From contig CAVSJI010000001.1 of the NCBI GenBank assembly GCA_963728365.1, positions 1,054,001 through 1,118,000 of the forward strand: 64,000 bases of DNA. Direction: 5' to 3'. Positions 12,093-19,745 of the stretch are shown one piece after another. The DNA is from VRUE01 sp963728365. Its GTDB lineage: Bacteria; Actinomycetota; Thermoleophilia; Solirubrobacterales; 70-9. Made by a program: the position numbers and the translations under genes. The notes beneath the pieces are model-generated. The model searched no databases, was not told the origin of the DNA, and saw only the letters and a program-made list of their open reading frames with translations. How positions within the stretch are numbered: position 1 is the stretch's first letter; every line of letters begins with the position of its first letter.

Positions 12093-13705
12093 GGAGTTCT
12101 CTTGCCTCGCTTTCGCTTCGGATTCGGCAGCTTCACGTCGGCGGAGCGCGCGATCCCGATCATCTGGTCGTTTGTGAGTGTGTTGAGAAGGTCATTCGAG
12201 ACCCAGTAGGAGTTGTCCCCCCTGTGCCAGGCGACGATCGGCAAGCGGTCGCCGTCGACGTAGATCTCGTATTCGCGGCCGTTGATTGTCTTGGTCAGGC
12301 TGGGATTGTCAAGGATCGGCGGGTCCGACCAGCCCTGCACCCCCTGCAGGCCGAAGTAGTGCATGCCGTCGGGGAGCGGCAGCTGGACCACCATCCGGTA
12401 GGCGCCGTGGCGCTTCCCGTCCGTGTCCCTGAAGTGGTAGACGCGTGGGTCCTGTACGTGTTCGTAGGGATTGGTTTCGGCGAAGTAGGCGCCCGAGGGG
12501 AGCCTCGTTGGATAGAAGACGGGAAAGCCGGAGCCGACCTTGCGGGCGACGGCCTTGGCCTCCGCTTCGCCCGCTTCCCGCGCCCGCAGGAGGCCGTCGC
12601 TGCCGGGGGGCTTGGGCGGCGCCAGGTGCGGCTTCTGCTTCTTCCTGGCGCGCTTGCCGCCCTGCTTCTTCTTCTTCGAGCTACTTTCGCCGCCTTCCTC
12701 CAGCGAACCGCGCGGGCCGCCGCTCGCTTCGATCCCGAGGAACTTGTCCACCGCTTCCTGGATCGCTTCCGGAGAGGCGTAGACGTAGCTCGGGCCGAGT
12801 TCGGCCGGGAAGTGGACCTCCTTGATCGCCGCGTTGCGCGAGGCGATGAACAGCTTCATCACTTCCAGCATCGTCGTCGTGTCGCTGATGTCGGAGGTCG
12901 TGTACTTGGTGAAGATGTCGACCAGGTCGTCCTGGCCGAGCACCAGCTTGGAGATCGGTACCCGCTCGCGGGCGGAGCTGAGGAAGTCCTGTTGGCGGGC
13001 GGAGCGAACGATGTCGGTGTCCGTGTGGCGGTAGCGCACGTACTGCAGCGCCTTCTTGCCGCAGAGCAGCTGGTAGCCGGGCTTGACGTTGATTTCCGAA
13101 TACTGTTCGGAGGGCGGCACGCCGACGTTCGAGTGGTAGTAGCGCCGGTCGACGTCGACGTAGACGCAGCCGATCGCGTCGACCGCGCGGACGAAGCCGA
13201 GGAAGTCGACGTTGACGACGTGGTTGATCTGCAGCCCGGTCAATTCCTTGACCACCTGCAGCGTCAGCTTCGGCCCGCCGACGGTGTAGGCGGCGTTGAA
13301 CTTTTCCGTGCCGTAGCCGGGGATGTCGGTCTTCAGGTCACGGGGGATCGACATCACCGCGATCGCGTTGCGGTCCGGGTCGAGGCGCAGCAGGATCGTC
13401 GTGTCCGAGCGGCCCGGGTCTTCCTTGAGGTTGGCCCGCTTGTCTGAGCCGAGGATCAGGATGTTCTCCGGTTCGCCGCCGTGGACTTTGGCGAGGTAGC
13501 GGTGCAGCCTGCCGAAGTGATTGTGGTGCGAGAGCGCCGTGGCGATGCTGTCGACGTAGAGCAGGATGCTCGCCGAGGTGGCCGCGGCGACTGCGATCAC
13601 GATCACCATCGAGCCGAGCGTGAAGCGCCACCAGAAGCGCTTCGGCTTGGGCGGCGGCTCATGGTCGCCCTCGGGCGGCGGCTTGGCGAAGACGGGCTCA
13701 GCCAC
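12089..13705 (-). CDS. LytR-CpsA-Psr (LCP) glycan ligase
   Basis: LCP enzymes attach lipid-linked glycans to peptidoglycan on the outer face of the membrane. The 538-residue protein has a cytoplasmic Pro-rich head, one membrane helix (about 28-50) and an LCP domain (about 80-270) with LGSDKRANLKEDPGRSDT, the Arg/Asp residues of SIPRDLKTD and YRHTDTDIVRSARQQDFL. A Lys-rich linker near residue 345 leads to a C-terminal domain of about 150 residues that I do not recognise. The start is GTG. Neighbouring sugar-nucleotide genes suggest it attaches their product. Confidence 0.9.
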   Translation of the reverse strand: MAEPVFAKPPPEGDHEPPPKPKRFWWRFTLGSMVIVIAVAAATSASILLYVDSIATALSHHNHFGRLHRYLAKVHGGEPENILILGSDKRANLKEDPGRSDTTILLRLDPDRNAIAVMSIPRDLKTDIPGYGTEKFNAAYTVGGPKLTLQVVKELTGLQINHVVNVDFLGFVRAVDAIGCVYVDVDRRYYHSNVGVPPSEQYSEINVKPGYQLLCGKKALQYVRYRHTDTDIVRSARQQDFLSSARERVPISKLVLGQDDLVDIFTKYTTSDISDTTTMLEVMKLFIASRNAAIKEVHFPAELGPSYVYASPEAIQEAVDKFLGIEASGGPRGSLEEGGESSSKKKKQGGKRARKKQKPHLAPPKPPGSDGLLRAREAGEAEAKAVARKVGSGFPVFYPTRLPSGAYFAETNPYEHVQDPRVYHFRDTDGKRHGAYRMVVQLPLPDGMHYFGLQGVQGWSDPPILDNPSLTKTINGREYEIYVDGDRLPIVAWHRGDNSYWVSNDLLNTLTNDQMIGIARSADVKLPNPKRKRGKRTP

Positions 13706-13711
13706 GGTCGC

Positions 13712-14800
13712 TCAAGCGTCGAGGCGCTCCGGCAGCGAGCGCAGGAAGGTGTCGAGCGTTTGCCTGTAGGTGTGCAGCGAGGAGACCGAGACCCACTCGT
13801 CGGGCCCGTGGTGCCCGGCCCCGACCGGGCCGAACTCGACCGCCGGCACCCCGACGCGCAGGAAGGAGACCGCGTCCGAGGCGCCGTCGCGGCCGACGCT
13901 CATCGGCTCGCCCGAGTGATGGACGGCCGCCGCGTCGCGCAGTGCCCGCACGTAGGGCAGCTCGCGGTCGACCACCGCCGGCGGCCGCGCGAAGAGCCGC
14001 TCGACCTCGGCAGCCCCGATTCCCCGCACCTGCTCGAGCAGCTCGGCGGGGTCCTGGTCGGGCAGGTAGCGGATGTCGACGTCGATGGCGCATCGGTCGG
14101 GCACCTTGTTGAGCGCGTCGCCGCCCAGGATCCTTCCCAGGTTGATCGAGGGGCGGTCGAACAGCTCGGTACTGTGCCGAGCGAAAGGTAGCGACTCGAT
14201 GCTGCGGAAAACGTTGATCGCCCGCAGCACGGCGTTTTCCCCCAGCCACGGCGTCGCCCCGTGCGCGGCCGTGCCGCCGACCTCGACCCGCAGCGCCAGC
14301 ACTCCCTTCGCCTCGACCCCGATATGCAGGTCGGTCGGCTCCCCCGTGATCGCGAAGTCCCCGGTGAAGCCCGAGTCGACCAGATGATCCGACCCCCGCT
14401 CCGCTTCCTCCTCGGACTCCTCGTCTCCGACGATCCCCAGCCGCACCCGCACCGCATCCTGCTCCCGCATCGCCGCCGTAACCAGCAGCATCGCCGCCAA
14501 CCCGCCCTTCATGTCATAGGCCCCTCGCCCATACAACCGGTCCCCGTCGACCCGCGGCTCGAACTGGCCGGCCCGCCCCGGCACCACGTCGATGTGCCCG
14601 TGCAGCACCACCGTCGGCGCCCCCTGTGGCCCGACCTCAGCCTTGAGCACCGGCAACCCCCGCACCTCGTCGCTGACCGCCTCGATCCCCCGCGCCTCCA
14701 ACCACCCTTCGACAAACCCAGCGCACTCGAGCACCCCCTCCGCCGAGGACGTCTCATAGCCGACCAGCCGCGAGGCGAGCCCAATCAGCTCGTCGGTCAT
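13712..14800 (-). CDS. M20 family metallopeptidase / deacylase (ArgE/DapE-like)
   Basis: The 362-residue protein has the zinc ligands and catalytic residues of M20: HGHIDVVP (first His and catalytic Asp), GRGAYDMKGG (bridging Asp), DEESEEE (catalytic Glu) and GEPTD, plus the dimerisation domain with EAKGVLAL and HGATPW. Substrates may be N-acyl amino acids such as acetylornithine or succinyl-diaminopimelate; sequence does not decide. ATG 14800 (MTDELIGLASRLVG) is chosen; the longer frame upstream is repeat DNA. The LCP gene follows after 6 bases. Confidence 0.85.
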   Translation of the reverse strand: MTDELIGLASRLVGYETSSAEGVLECAGFVEGWLEARGIEAVSDEVRGLPVLKAEVGPQGAPTVVLHGHIDVVPGRAGQFEPRVDGDRLYGRGAYDMKGGLAAMLLVTAAMREQDAVRVRLGIVGDEESEEEAERGSDHLVDSGFTGDFAITGEPTDLHIGVEAKGVLALRVEVGGTAAHGATPWLGENAVLRAINVFRSIESLPFARHSTELFDRPSINLGRILGGDALNKVPDRCAIDVDIRYLPDQDPAELLEQVRGIGAAEVERLFARPPAVVDRELPYVRALRDAAAVHHSGEPMSVGRDGASDAVSFLRVGVPAVEFGPVGAGHHGPDEWVSVSSLHTYRQTLDTFLRSLPERLDA

Positions 14801-14816
14801 GCGAGGACTCCCATAG

Positions 14817-14964
14817 GGAGGGGTTCGGTCGGCCTCCGCGTGAATTGACGTCGCACGCGCTTCGCGCTTAGCGACGATGCTGGAGCGCGGCTGACGCCGC
14901 GCAAAAACCGGAATGCTTTTCCGCCGCTTCGCGACATTCCCGCAGAGGCCGACCGAACCCCTCC
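14817..14964. repeat. Family C repeat, copy 1 (left flank of the DUF488 islet)
   Basis: Perfect 20-bp arms (14817-14836, 14945-14964) enclose a ~105-bp core. On the minus strand the core reads from GGGAATGTCGCGAAGCGGCG through CATCGTCGCTAAGCGCG and matches the core at 16756-16903 with few changes, in opposite orientation. The core holds further stems (GGAATG/CATTCC, GCGCGGC/GCCGCGC). It lies directly upstream of the M20 gene. Confidence 0.88.
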
Positions 14965-15081
14965 TTCTAGGGCTACCAAGTGCGGGCGTGCCATGGACCA
15001 GACCGTATTTGAACCGCGGAACTGCCGCGCAGATCAGAGGGAACAAGTCGCCGCCGGATCGAATGCCATCGTGCTGGGTTC

Positions 15082-15897
15082 GTGACCCCGGAACGTATTC
15101 AACTCCTCGTCCTCGTCAAGGCTTATCCGAATCCGAGCCGAAAATATGGCGAGACCTGTTGCGTCGCCGGCGTAAGACTGGTGGACGGCAAGCAGGCAGG
15201 CTGGATACGGCTGTATCCAGTTCCATTTCGCCAGCTGGAGGAAAACGACCGCTTTCGCAAGTACGAAGTAATTGAATTGGAGGCTGCCAACGCCTCGAGC
15301 GATCGTCGCCCAGAGACTCGAAAGCCCAATCTAGATTCGCTGAACGCGACCGGACAATTCTTGGATACATCTCACGCCTGGCGCCGCCGAAGGCCGTTTG
15401 TTGAGCCCCTAATGGCCTCCTCGATGTGCGAGCTCCAACGGCGCCAGGAATCCGACAGAACGTCACTCGGCATTTTCCGCCCCCGCGAGATCAGGGCTCT
15501 GGAGATCAAGACGGTAGACGTTGCCAAGGAGAAGCAAGCGCTGGCTGCTTCTGCAGTCGCCCAAGGTTCAATCCTTACGTCCGCTGAGCGGGCTTACCAG
15601 CAGCGCGCGATCGAGCTCCTGCCCTTCGCGTTCAAGTACCGCTACCTCTGCGGAGACGCCGCCTGCAAAGAACATGTGCAGACCATTGTCGACTGGGAGA
15701 TCGCAGAGCTCTACCGAAGCGAAAAACGGCATTCCGATTGGCGCGAGCGGATACGCAAGAAGTGGCTTGAGGAGCTTTGCGGGCCAACGAAGGACACGGC
15801 CTTCATCGTCGGAAATCAATTCATGCATCCGAAAAATTTCCTGATCCTCGGTGTCTGGTGGCCACCGAGGCAAGCAGAACAGCTACAGCTCGGCTAG
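15082..15897 (+). CDS. Conserved hypothetical protein, partner of DUF488
   Basis: The 271-residue protein begins LLVLVKAYPNPSRKYGE, has WIRLYPVPFR, a basic linker with Arg-rich HAWRRRRPF, LGIFRPREI, a cysteine pair (CGDAACKEH) and ends with GNQFMHPKNFLILGVWWP. I recall this protein type, with paired OB-fold-like barrels, beside DUF488 genes, but the family name is uncertain and the function unknown; nucleic-acid binding is plausible. The start is GTG. GC content is visibly lower than in the neighbouring genes. Its 3' end overlaps the convergent DUF488 gene by 15 bases, and the pair is bracketed by family C repeats. Confidence 0.7.
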   Translation: MTPERIQLLVLVKAYPNPSRKYGETCCVAGVRLVDGKQAGWIRLYPVPFRQLEENDRFRKYEVIELEAANASSDRRPETRKPNLDSLNATGQFLDTSHAWRRRRPFVEPLMASSMCELQRRQESDRTSLGIFRPREIRALEIKTVDVAKEKQALAASAVAQGSILTSAERAYQQRAIELLPFAFKYRYLCGDAACKEHVQTIVDWEIAELYRSEKRHSDWRERIRKKWLEELCGPTKDTAFIVGNQFMHPKNFLILGVWWPPRQAEQLQLG

Positions 15898-16455
15898 CGT
15901 CGAGACTGCCATCTCCAACCCCGGTCTTTCTCCCAGGGCAGCGAAGATCTCATCGCGATGACAGATCCCTTGGTCATGCTCGACGCACATCAGGGCGCAG
16001 CGTTTTTCTTCGAGGAGCACCTGAAGTTCACCGAGCTGCTCTGGGCACCCGCGCAGGTGCTCCCTGTAGAGATGCCTGCCTGCATCGACCTTTCCCGACT
16101 TGTAGAGGTCGCGAATCGGCTTCGGATTTCCTAGGCCCCGCCGATGTTCGTACTCAATTCCGGCGGCCTGCAGTGCCTCAGAAAGTGCAGTCTTTGCATA
16201 TCCACGTCGCCTGGAAATCGGTAGCTCGCGTACATCGACGAGACACTCGACACCCGCCGCCGCGAGGTGCTCTGCGAAGGCACCCACGTCAGGGAACCGC
16301 TCGTATCCGATGGAGCCCACCCAAACGCCATCCTGCGCCTCATGGACGGAATCGAAATCAACCTCGATTTGTGCCAAAAAGGCGTCCAAATCTGCCAAAC
16401 CGAGCGGTTGCCCGACCACTGTCCTAGTCAATGCGTGCAGATCAGGAGGTGGCAT
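15883..16455 (-). CDS. DUF488 family protein
   Basis: The 190-residue protein shows the DUF488 pattern: TVVGQPLGLADLDAFL, VDVRELPISRRRGYAKTAL, IEYEHRRGLGNPKPIRDLY, and the C-terminal VEHDQGICHRDEI with conserved Cys and His. The family is widespread and uncharacterised; its cysteines and basic residues hint at nucleic acid or metal binding. ATG 16455 is supported by AAAGG six bases upstream. It is convergent with the gene at 15082-15897 (15-base overlap), suggesting that the two travel together. Confidence 0.8.
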   Translation of the reverse strand: MPPPDLHALTRTVVGQPLGLADLDAFLAQIEVDFDSVHEAQDGVWVGSIGYERFPDVGAFAEHLAAAGVECLVDVRELPISRRRGYAKTALSEALQAAGIEYEHRRGLGNPKPIRDLYKSGKVDAGRHLYREHLRGCPEQLGELQVLLEEKRCALMCVEHDQGICHRDEIFAALGERPGLEMAVSTLAEL

Positions 16456-16624
16456 CGGTTGCCTTTCATCATCGGGATGTCGAGACCTTCTGGGCGACAG
16501 AATCATCGCACCTCCGCAGGAAGGGCGTGAAGCTAGGACCTCTCAGGCCGTCGCGCGTCGGAAACATCGCCCCGAGGCTTCGCTGTGCCATCTCAGCGAA
16601 TGCCTTGCGTGCGTTTAGAGTGCC

Positions 16625-16676
16625 TTAGTCCCTCGTCTAAATTTAGTCGTCGGCCTAAATTTAGACGAGGGACTAA
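16625..16676. repeat. Perfect 22-bp AT-rich hairpin
   Basis: Arms 16625-16646 and 16655-16676 are perfectly complementary, with an 8-base loop. Each arm contains the TTTAG-type sequence CTAAATTTAG. Unlike the other hairpins it is AT-rich and not next to a stop codon: it lies in the 470-base gene-free stretch (16456-16926) between the DUF488 gene and atpC, which otherwise holds only the family C repeat. Confidence 0.85.
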
Positions 16677-16755
16677 ACCGCTGTAAATCGCTTCTCAGCG
16701 CGGCCGACATTGACCCTGTCAGAGCGTGGTCGATGTCGGAAGTGCATCCGAGCAG

Positions 16756-16903
16756 GGAGAGCCGATGGCCTTCCGCGGGAATGTCGCGAAGCGGCGGAAA
16801 AGCATTCCGGTGTCTGCGCGGCATCAGCCGCGCTCCAACATCGTCGCTAAGCGCGCGCAGCGCGCGTGCGACATCAATTCCCGCGGAAGGCCATCGGCTC
16901 TCC
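16756..16903. repeat. Family C repeat, copy 2 (right flank of the DUF488 islet)
   Basis: Perfect 27-bp arms (16756-16782, 16877-16903) surround the same core as 14817-14964, inverted. It starts 23 bases after the atpC stop. The arms differ from copy 1 in several positions, yet each pair is fully self-complementary, so changes in one arm are compensated in the other. Confidence 0.9.
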
Positions 16904-16926
16904 ACCCCGCCGCGGCTACGCCACCC

Positions 16927-17340
16927 TCACCCTTCAGCGATAGCCAGGAACGCCTCGGCCCGGGCGATGTCCTTCTCGGCCCGCGCCCGCTTGCCGCTGC
17001 CCTCCTCGGACTCGGCCAGCCGCTGCTCGGCGTCGGCCAGCTGCTCTTTGAGCGTGGCGGCGTCCAGCTCGGCGGGGTCGAGGGCCTCCTCTACCAGGAG
17101 CTTGGCCTGGTTGCCGAAGACCTGCAGCCAGCCGTGAGCCTGGGCGTAGCGGCGGGTCTCCGTGTCGCTGAGGTGGAGGCGCAGCTCAGTCGGCTGCAGA
17201 GAGGCGAGCAGCGGGGCGTGGTTGGCGAGCACACCCAGCTCGCCGACCGCGGTACGGGTCGAGACCTGGCGCGCTTCGCCGCGGAAGACCTCCCCCTCGG
17301 GGGTGAGGACCTCGACGTCGACCATGTGCTCGGCGGCCAC
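16927..17340 (-). CDS. atpC: ATP synthase epsilon subunit
   Basis: The 137-residue subunit has the N-terminal beta-sandwich (VEVLTPEGEVFRGEARQVS, GELGVLANHAPLLASL) and a C-terminal helical hairpin rich in Ala/Glu. It couples rotation to catalysis and can inhibit ATP hydrolysis. It is the last gene of the atp operon, 8 bases after atpD. Confidence 0.94.
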   Translation of the reverse strand: MAAEHMVDVEVLTPEGEVFRGEARQVSTRTAVGELGVLANHAPLLASLQPTELRLHLSDTETRRYAQAHGWLQVFGNQAKLLVEEALDPAELDAATLKEQLADAEQRLAESEEGSGKRARAEKDIARAEAFLAIAEG

Positions 17341-17348
17341 TGATCCCC

Positions 17349-18770
17349 CTAGGCGGCCGCGGCCTCGCGGTCGGCGGTCACCTGGTCGATGCCGCCCTTC
17401 ATGTAGAAGGCCGTCTCGGGCAGCTCGTCGTGCTCGCCGTCGAGGATCTCGCGGAAGCCGCGCACCGTCTCGGACACCGGCACGTACTCGCCGGAGCGGC
17501 CGGTGAACTGCTCGGCGACGAAGAACGGCTGGCTGAGGAAGCGCTCGATCTTGCGCGCCCGGGTCACCGTCTGCTTGTCCTCGTCGGAGAGCTCGTCGAT
17601 GCCGAGGATCGCGATGATGTCCTGCAGCTCCTTGTAGCGCTGCAGCACCTCCTGGACCTCGGTCGCCGTGCGGTAGTGCTCCTCGCCGACCACGTCGGGC
17701 TTGAGGATCGTCGAGGTCGAATCGAGCGGGTCGACGGCCGGGTAGATCCCCTTCTCGGAGATCGCCCGGGAGAGCGTCGTGGTCGCGTTGAGGTGGGCGA
17801 ACACCGAGGCCGGGGCCGGGTCGGTGAGGTCGTCGGCGGGGACGTAGATCGCCTGCACCGAAGTCACCGAGCCGCGCTCGGTCGAGGTGATCCGCTCCTG
17901 CAGTTCGCCCATCTCGGTCTCCAGCGTCGGCTGGTAGCCGACCGCCGAGGGCATCCGCCCGAGCAGGGCCGAGACCTCGGAGCCCGCCTGGACGAAGCGG
18001 AAGATGTTGTCGATGAAGAGCAGCACGTCCTGGCCGCCCTGCTCGCGGAAGTATTCGGCCATCGTCAGCCCGGAGAGGGCGACCCGCAGGCGGGCGCCGG
18101 GCGGCTCGTTCATCTGCCCGAAGACGAGCATCGTCTTGTCGATGACGCCCGACTCCTTCATCTCGAGCCAGAGGTCGTTGCCCTCGCGCGAGCGCTCGCC
18201 GACGCCGCAGAAGGCGGAGAGGCCTTCGTGCTCTTCGCCGATCGAGCGGATCAGCTCCTGGATCAGCACCGTCTTGCCGACGCCGGCGCCGCCGAAGAGG
18301 CCGACCTTGCCGCCCTTGGCGTAGGGCGCCAGCAGGTCGATGACCTTGATCCCGGTCTCGAGAATCTCCTGCGTCGGAGCGAGCTCGGAGGCTTCCGGGG
18401 CAGGCCGGTGGATCGGCCAGCGCTCCTCGGCCTGGACTTCCTCGCCGAGGTCGATCGGCTCGCCCAGTAGGTTGAAGATCCGGCCCAGGGTCGCGTCGCC
18501 GACCGGGACGGTGATCGGACCACCGGTGTCAACCACCCTGTCGCCGCGCTTGAGGCCATCGGTGGCGTCCATCGCGACGGTGCGCACCCGGTCGTCGCCG
18601 AGGTGCTGCTGCACCTCGCAGACCAGTTCGTTGGATTCGCCGTCGTCGCCGTTCATCTCGATCGTCACGGCCGAGTAGATCTCCGGCAGCTTGTCGGGAA
18701 AGACCGCGTCGACGACCACGCCCGTGACCTGCTCGACGCGCCCTACGTTGGTTCCGTTGTTCTCAGCCAT
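17349..18770 (-). CDS. atpD: ATP synthase beta subunit
   Basis: The 473-residue catalytic subunit has the P-loop GGAGVGKT, GERSREGND, the LLFIDNIFRFVQAGSE segment, the catalytic Glu region, and the DELSEEDK-like DELSDEDKQ of the beta family C-terminal domain. It forms the catalytic sites of F1 with the alpha subunit. Confidence 0.98.
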   Translation of the reverse strand: MAENNGTNVGRVEQVTGVVVDAVFPDKLPEIYSAVTIEMNGDDGESNELVCEVQQHLGDDRVRTVAMDATDGLKRGDRVVDTGGPITVPVGDATLGRIFNLLGEPIDLGEEVQAEERWPIHRPAPEASELAPTQEILETGIKVIDLLAPYAKGGKVGLFGGAGVGKTVLIQELIRSIGEEHEGLSAFCGVGERSREGNDLWLEMKESGVIDKTMLVFGQMNEPPGARLRVALSGLTMAEYFREQGGQDVLLFIDNIFRFVQAGSEVSALLGRMPSAVGYQPTLETEMGELQERITSTERGSVTSVQAIYVPADDLTDPAPASVFAHLNATTTLSRAISEKGIYPAVDPLDSTSTILKPDVVGEEHYRTATEVQEVLQRYKELQDIIAILGIDELSDEDKQTVTRARKIERFLSQPFFVAEQFTGRSGEYVPVSETVRGFREILDGEHDELPETAFYMKGGIDQVTADREAAAA

Positions 18771-18797
18771 GGTTCCTTTTCTCGTGTTTCTCAGCGA

Positions 18798-19718
18798 TTA
18801 GCCAAGCGCCTCGGCGCCAGCGACGACCTCGAGGATCTCCTGGGTGATCTCGGCCTGCCGGACCCGGTTCATCTCCAGGGTCAGCTTGCCCATCATGTCT
18901 TCCGCGTTCTCGGCGGCACTGCGCATCGCGGTCATCCGCGCCCCGAGCTCCGAAGCGGCCGACTCGAGCAGCGCCCGGTACACGGAGATGTTCACGTATT
19001 CGGGGATCAGCTTGGCGAGCAGCTCCTCGGCCTCGGGCTCGTACTCCCAGATCGAGGCCCCGTGGGCGCGCTCGATCTCGGTCTCCTCGCCCTGCTCTTC
19101 CTCCCCGCCGACTCCCTCGCCGATCACGTCGGCCTGCTGCAGGGGCAGCAGCGTCTGCCGCCAGACGTGCTGGGTCAACGGCGAGACGTAGTGGTTGTAG
19201 ACGAGCTCGACCCGGTCGAGGTCGCCGTCGACGTAGCGGGCGGTCAGCTCCTCGCCGATCTCGCGCGCGTTGGCGAAGCCGGGCCGGTCGGTGAAGCCGA
19301 CGTAGGAGGTGCGCGGCTCCTCCTTGCGGAAGCTCAGGGTCGAGACGCCCTTGCGGCCGACGGCGGAGAAGGCGACCTCCTTGCCCTCGCCGCGCAGCTC
19401 CTTGCCGAGCCGCAGGCCGTCGCGGATGATGTTGGTGTTGAAGGCGCCCGCCAGGCCGCGATCGCCGGTGACCAGCAGCAGCCCGACGCGGCGCACGTCG
19501 GTGCGCTCTTCGAGCACCGGCACGCGCGGTACCCCGCCCGCCTGCTCGGCGGCGCGGCGGGTCAGCTTGCGCATCGACTGCGCGTAGGGGCGCAGCTGCT
19601 CGATCCGCTGCTCCGCGCGGCGCAGGCGCGCCGCGGCGACCATCTCCATCGCCCGCGTGATCTTGTTGATGTTCTTGATCGACGCGATGCGATTCTTGAC
19701 GTCCTTCTGGGTGGCCAT
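18798..19718 (-). CDS. atpG: ATP synthase gamma subunit
   Basis: The 306-residue central shaft begins MATQKDVKNRIASIKNINKITRAMEMVAAARLRRA and ends with MTAMRSAAENAEDMMGKLTLEMNRVRQAEITQEILEVVAGAEAL, the coiled-coil ends of gamma. An acidic insertion (VGGEEEQGEETEIE) in the middle domain makes it slightly longer than typical. It lies between atpA and atpD. Confidence 0.95.
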   Translation of the reverse strand: MATQKDVKNRIASIKNINKITRAMEMVAAARLRRAEQRIEQLRPYAQSMRKLTRRAAEQAGGVPRVPVLEERTDVRRVGLLLVTGDRGLAGAFNTNIIRDGLRLGKELRGEGKEVAFSAVGRKGVSTLSFRKEEPRTSYVGFTDRPGFANAREIGEELTARYVDGDLDRVELVYNHYVSPLTQHVWRQTLLPLQQADVIGEGVGGEEEQGEETEIERAHGASIWEYEPEAEELLAKLIPEYVNISVYRALLESAASELGARMTAMRSAAENAEDMMGKLTLEMNRVRQAEITQEILEVVAGAEALG

Positions 19719-19745
19719 GGGCGGGTTACCGGCGTCAGCAGCTGA

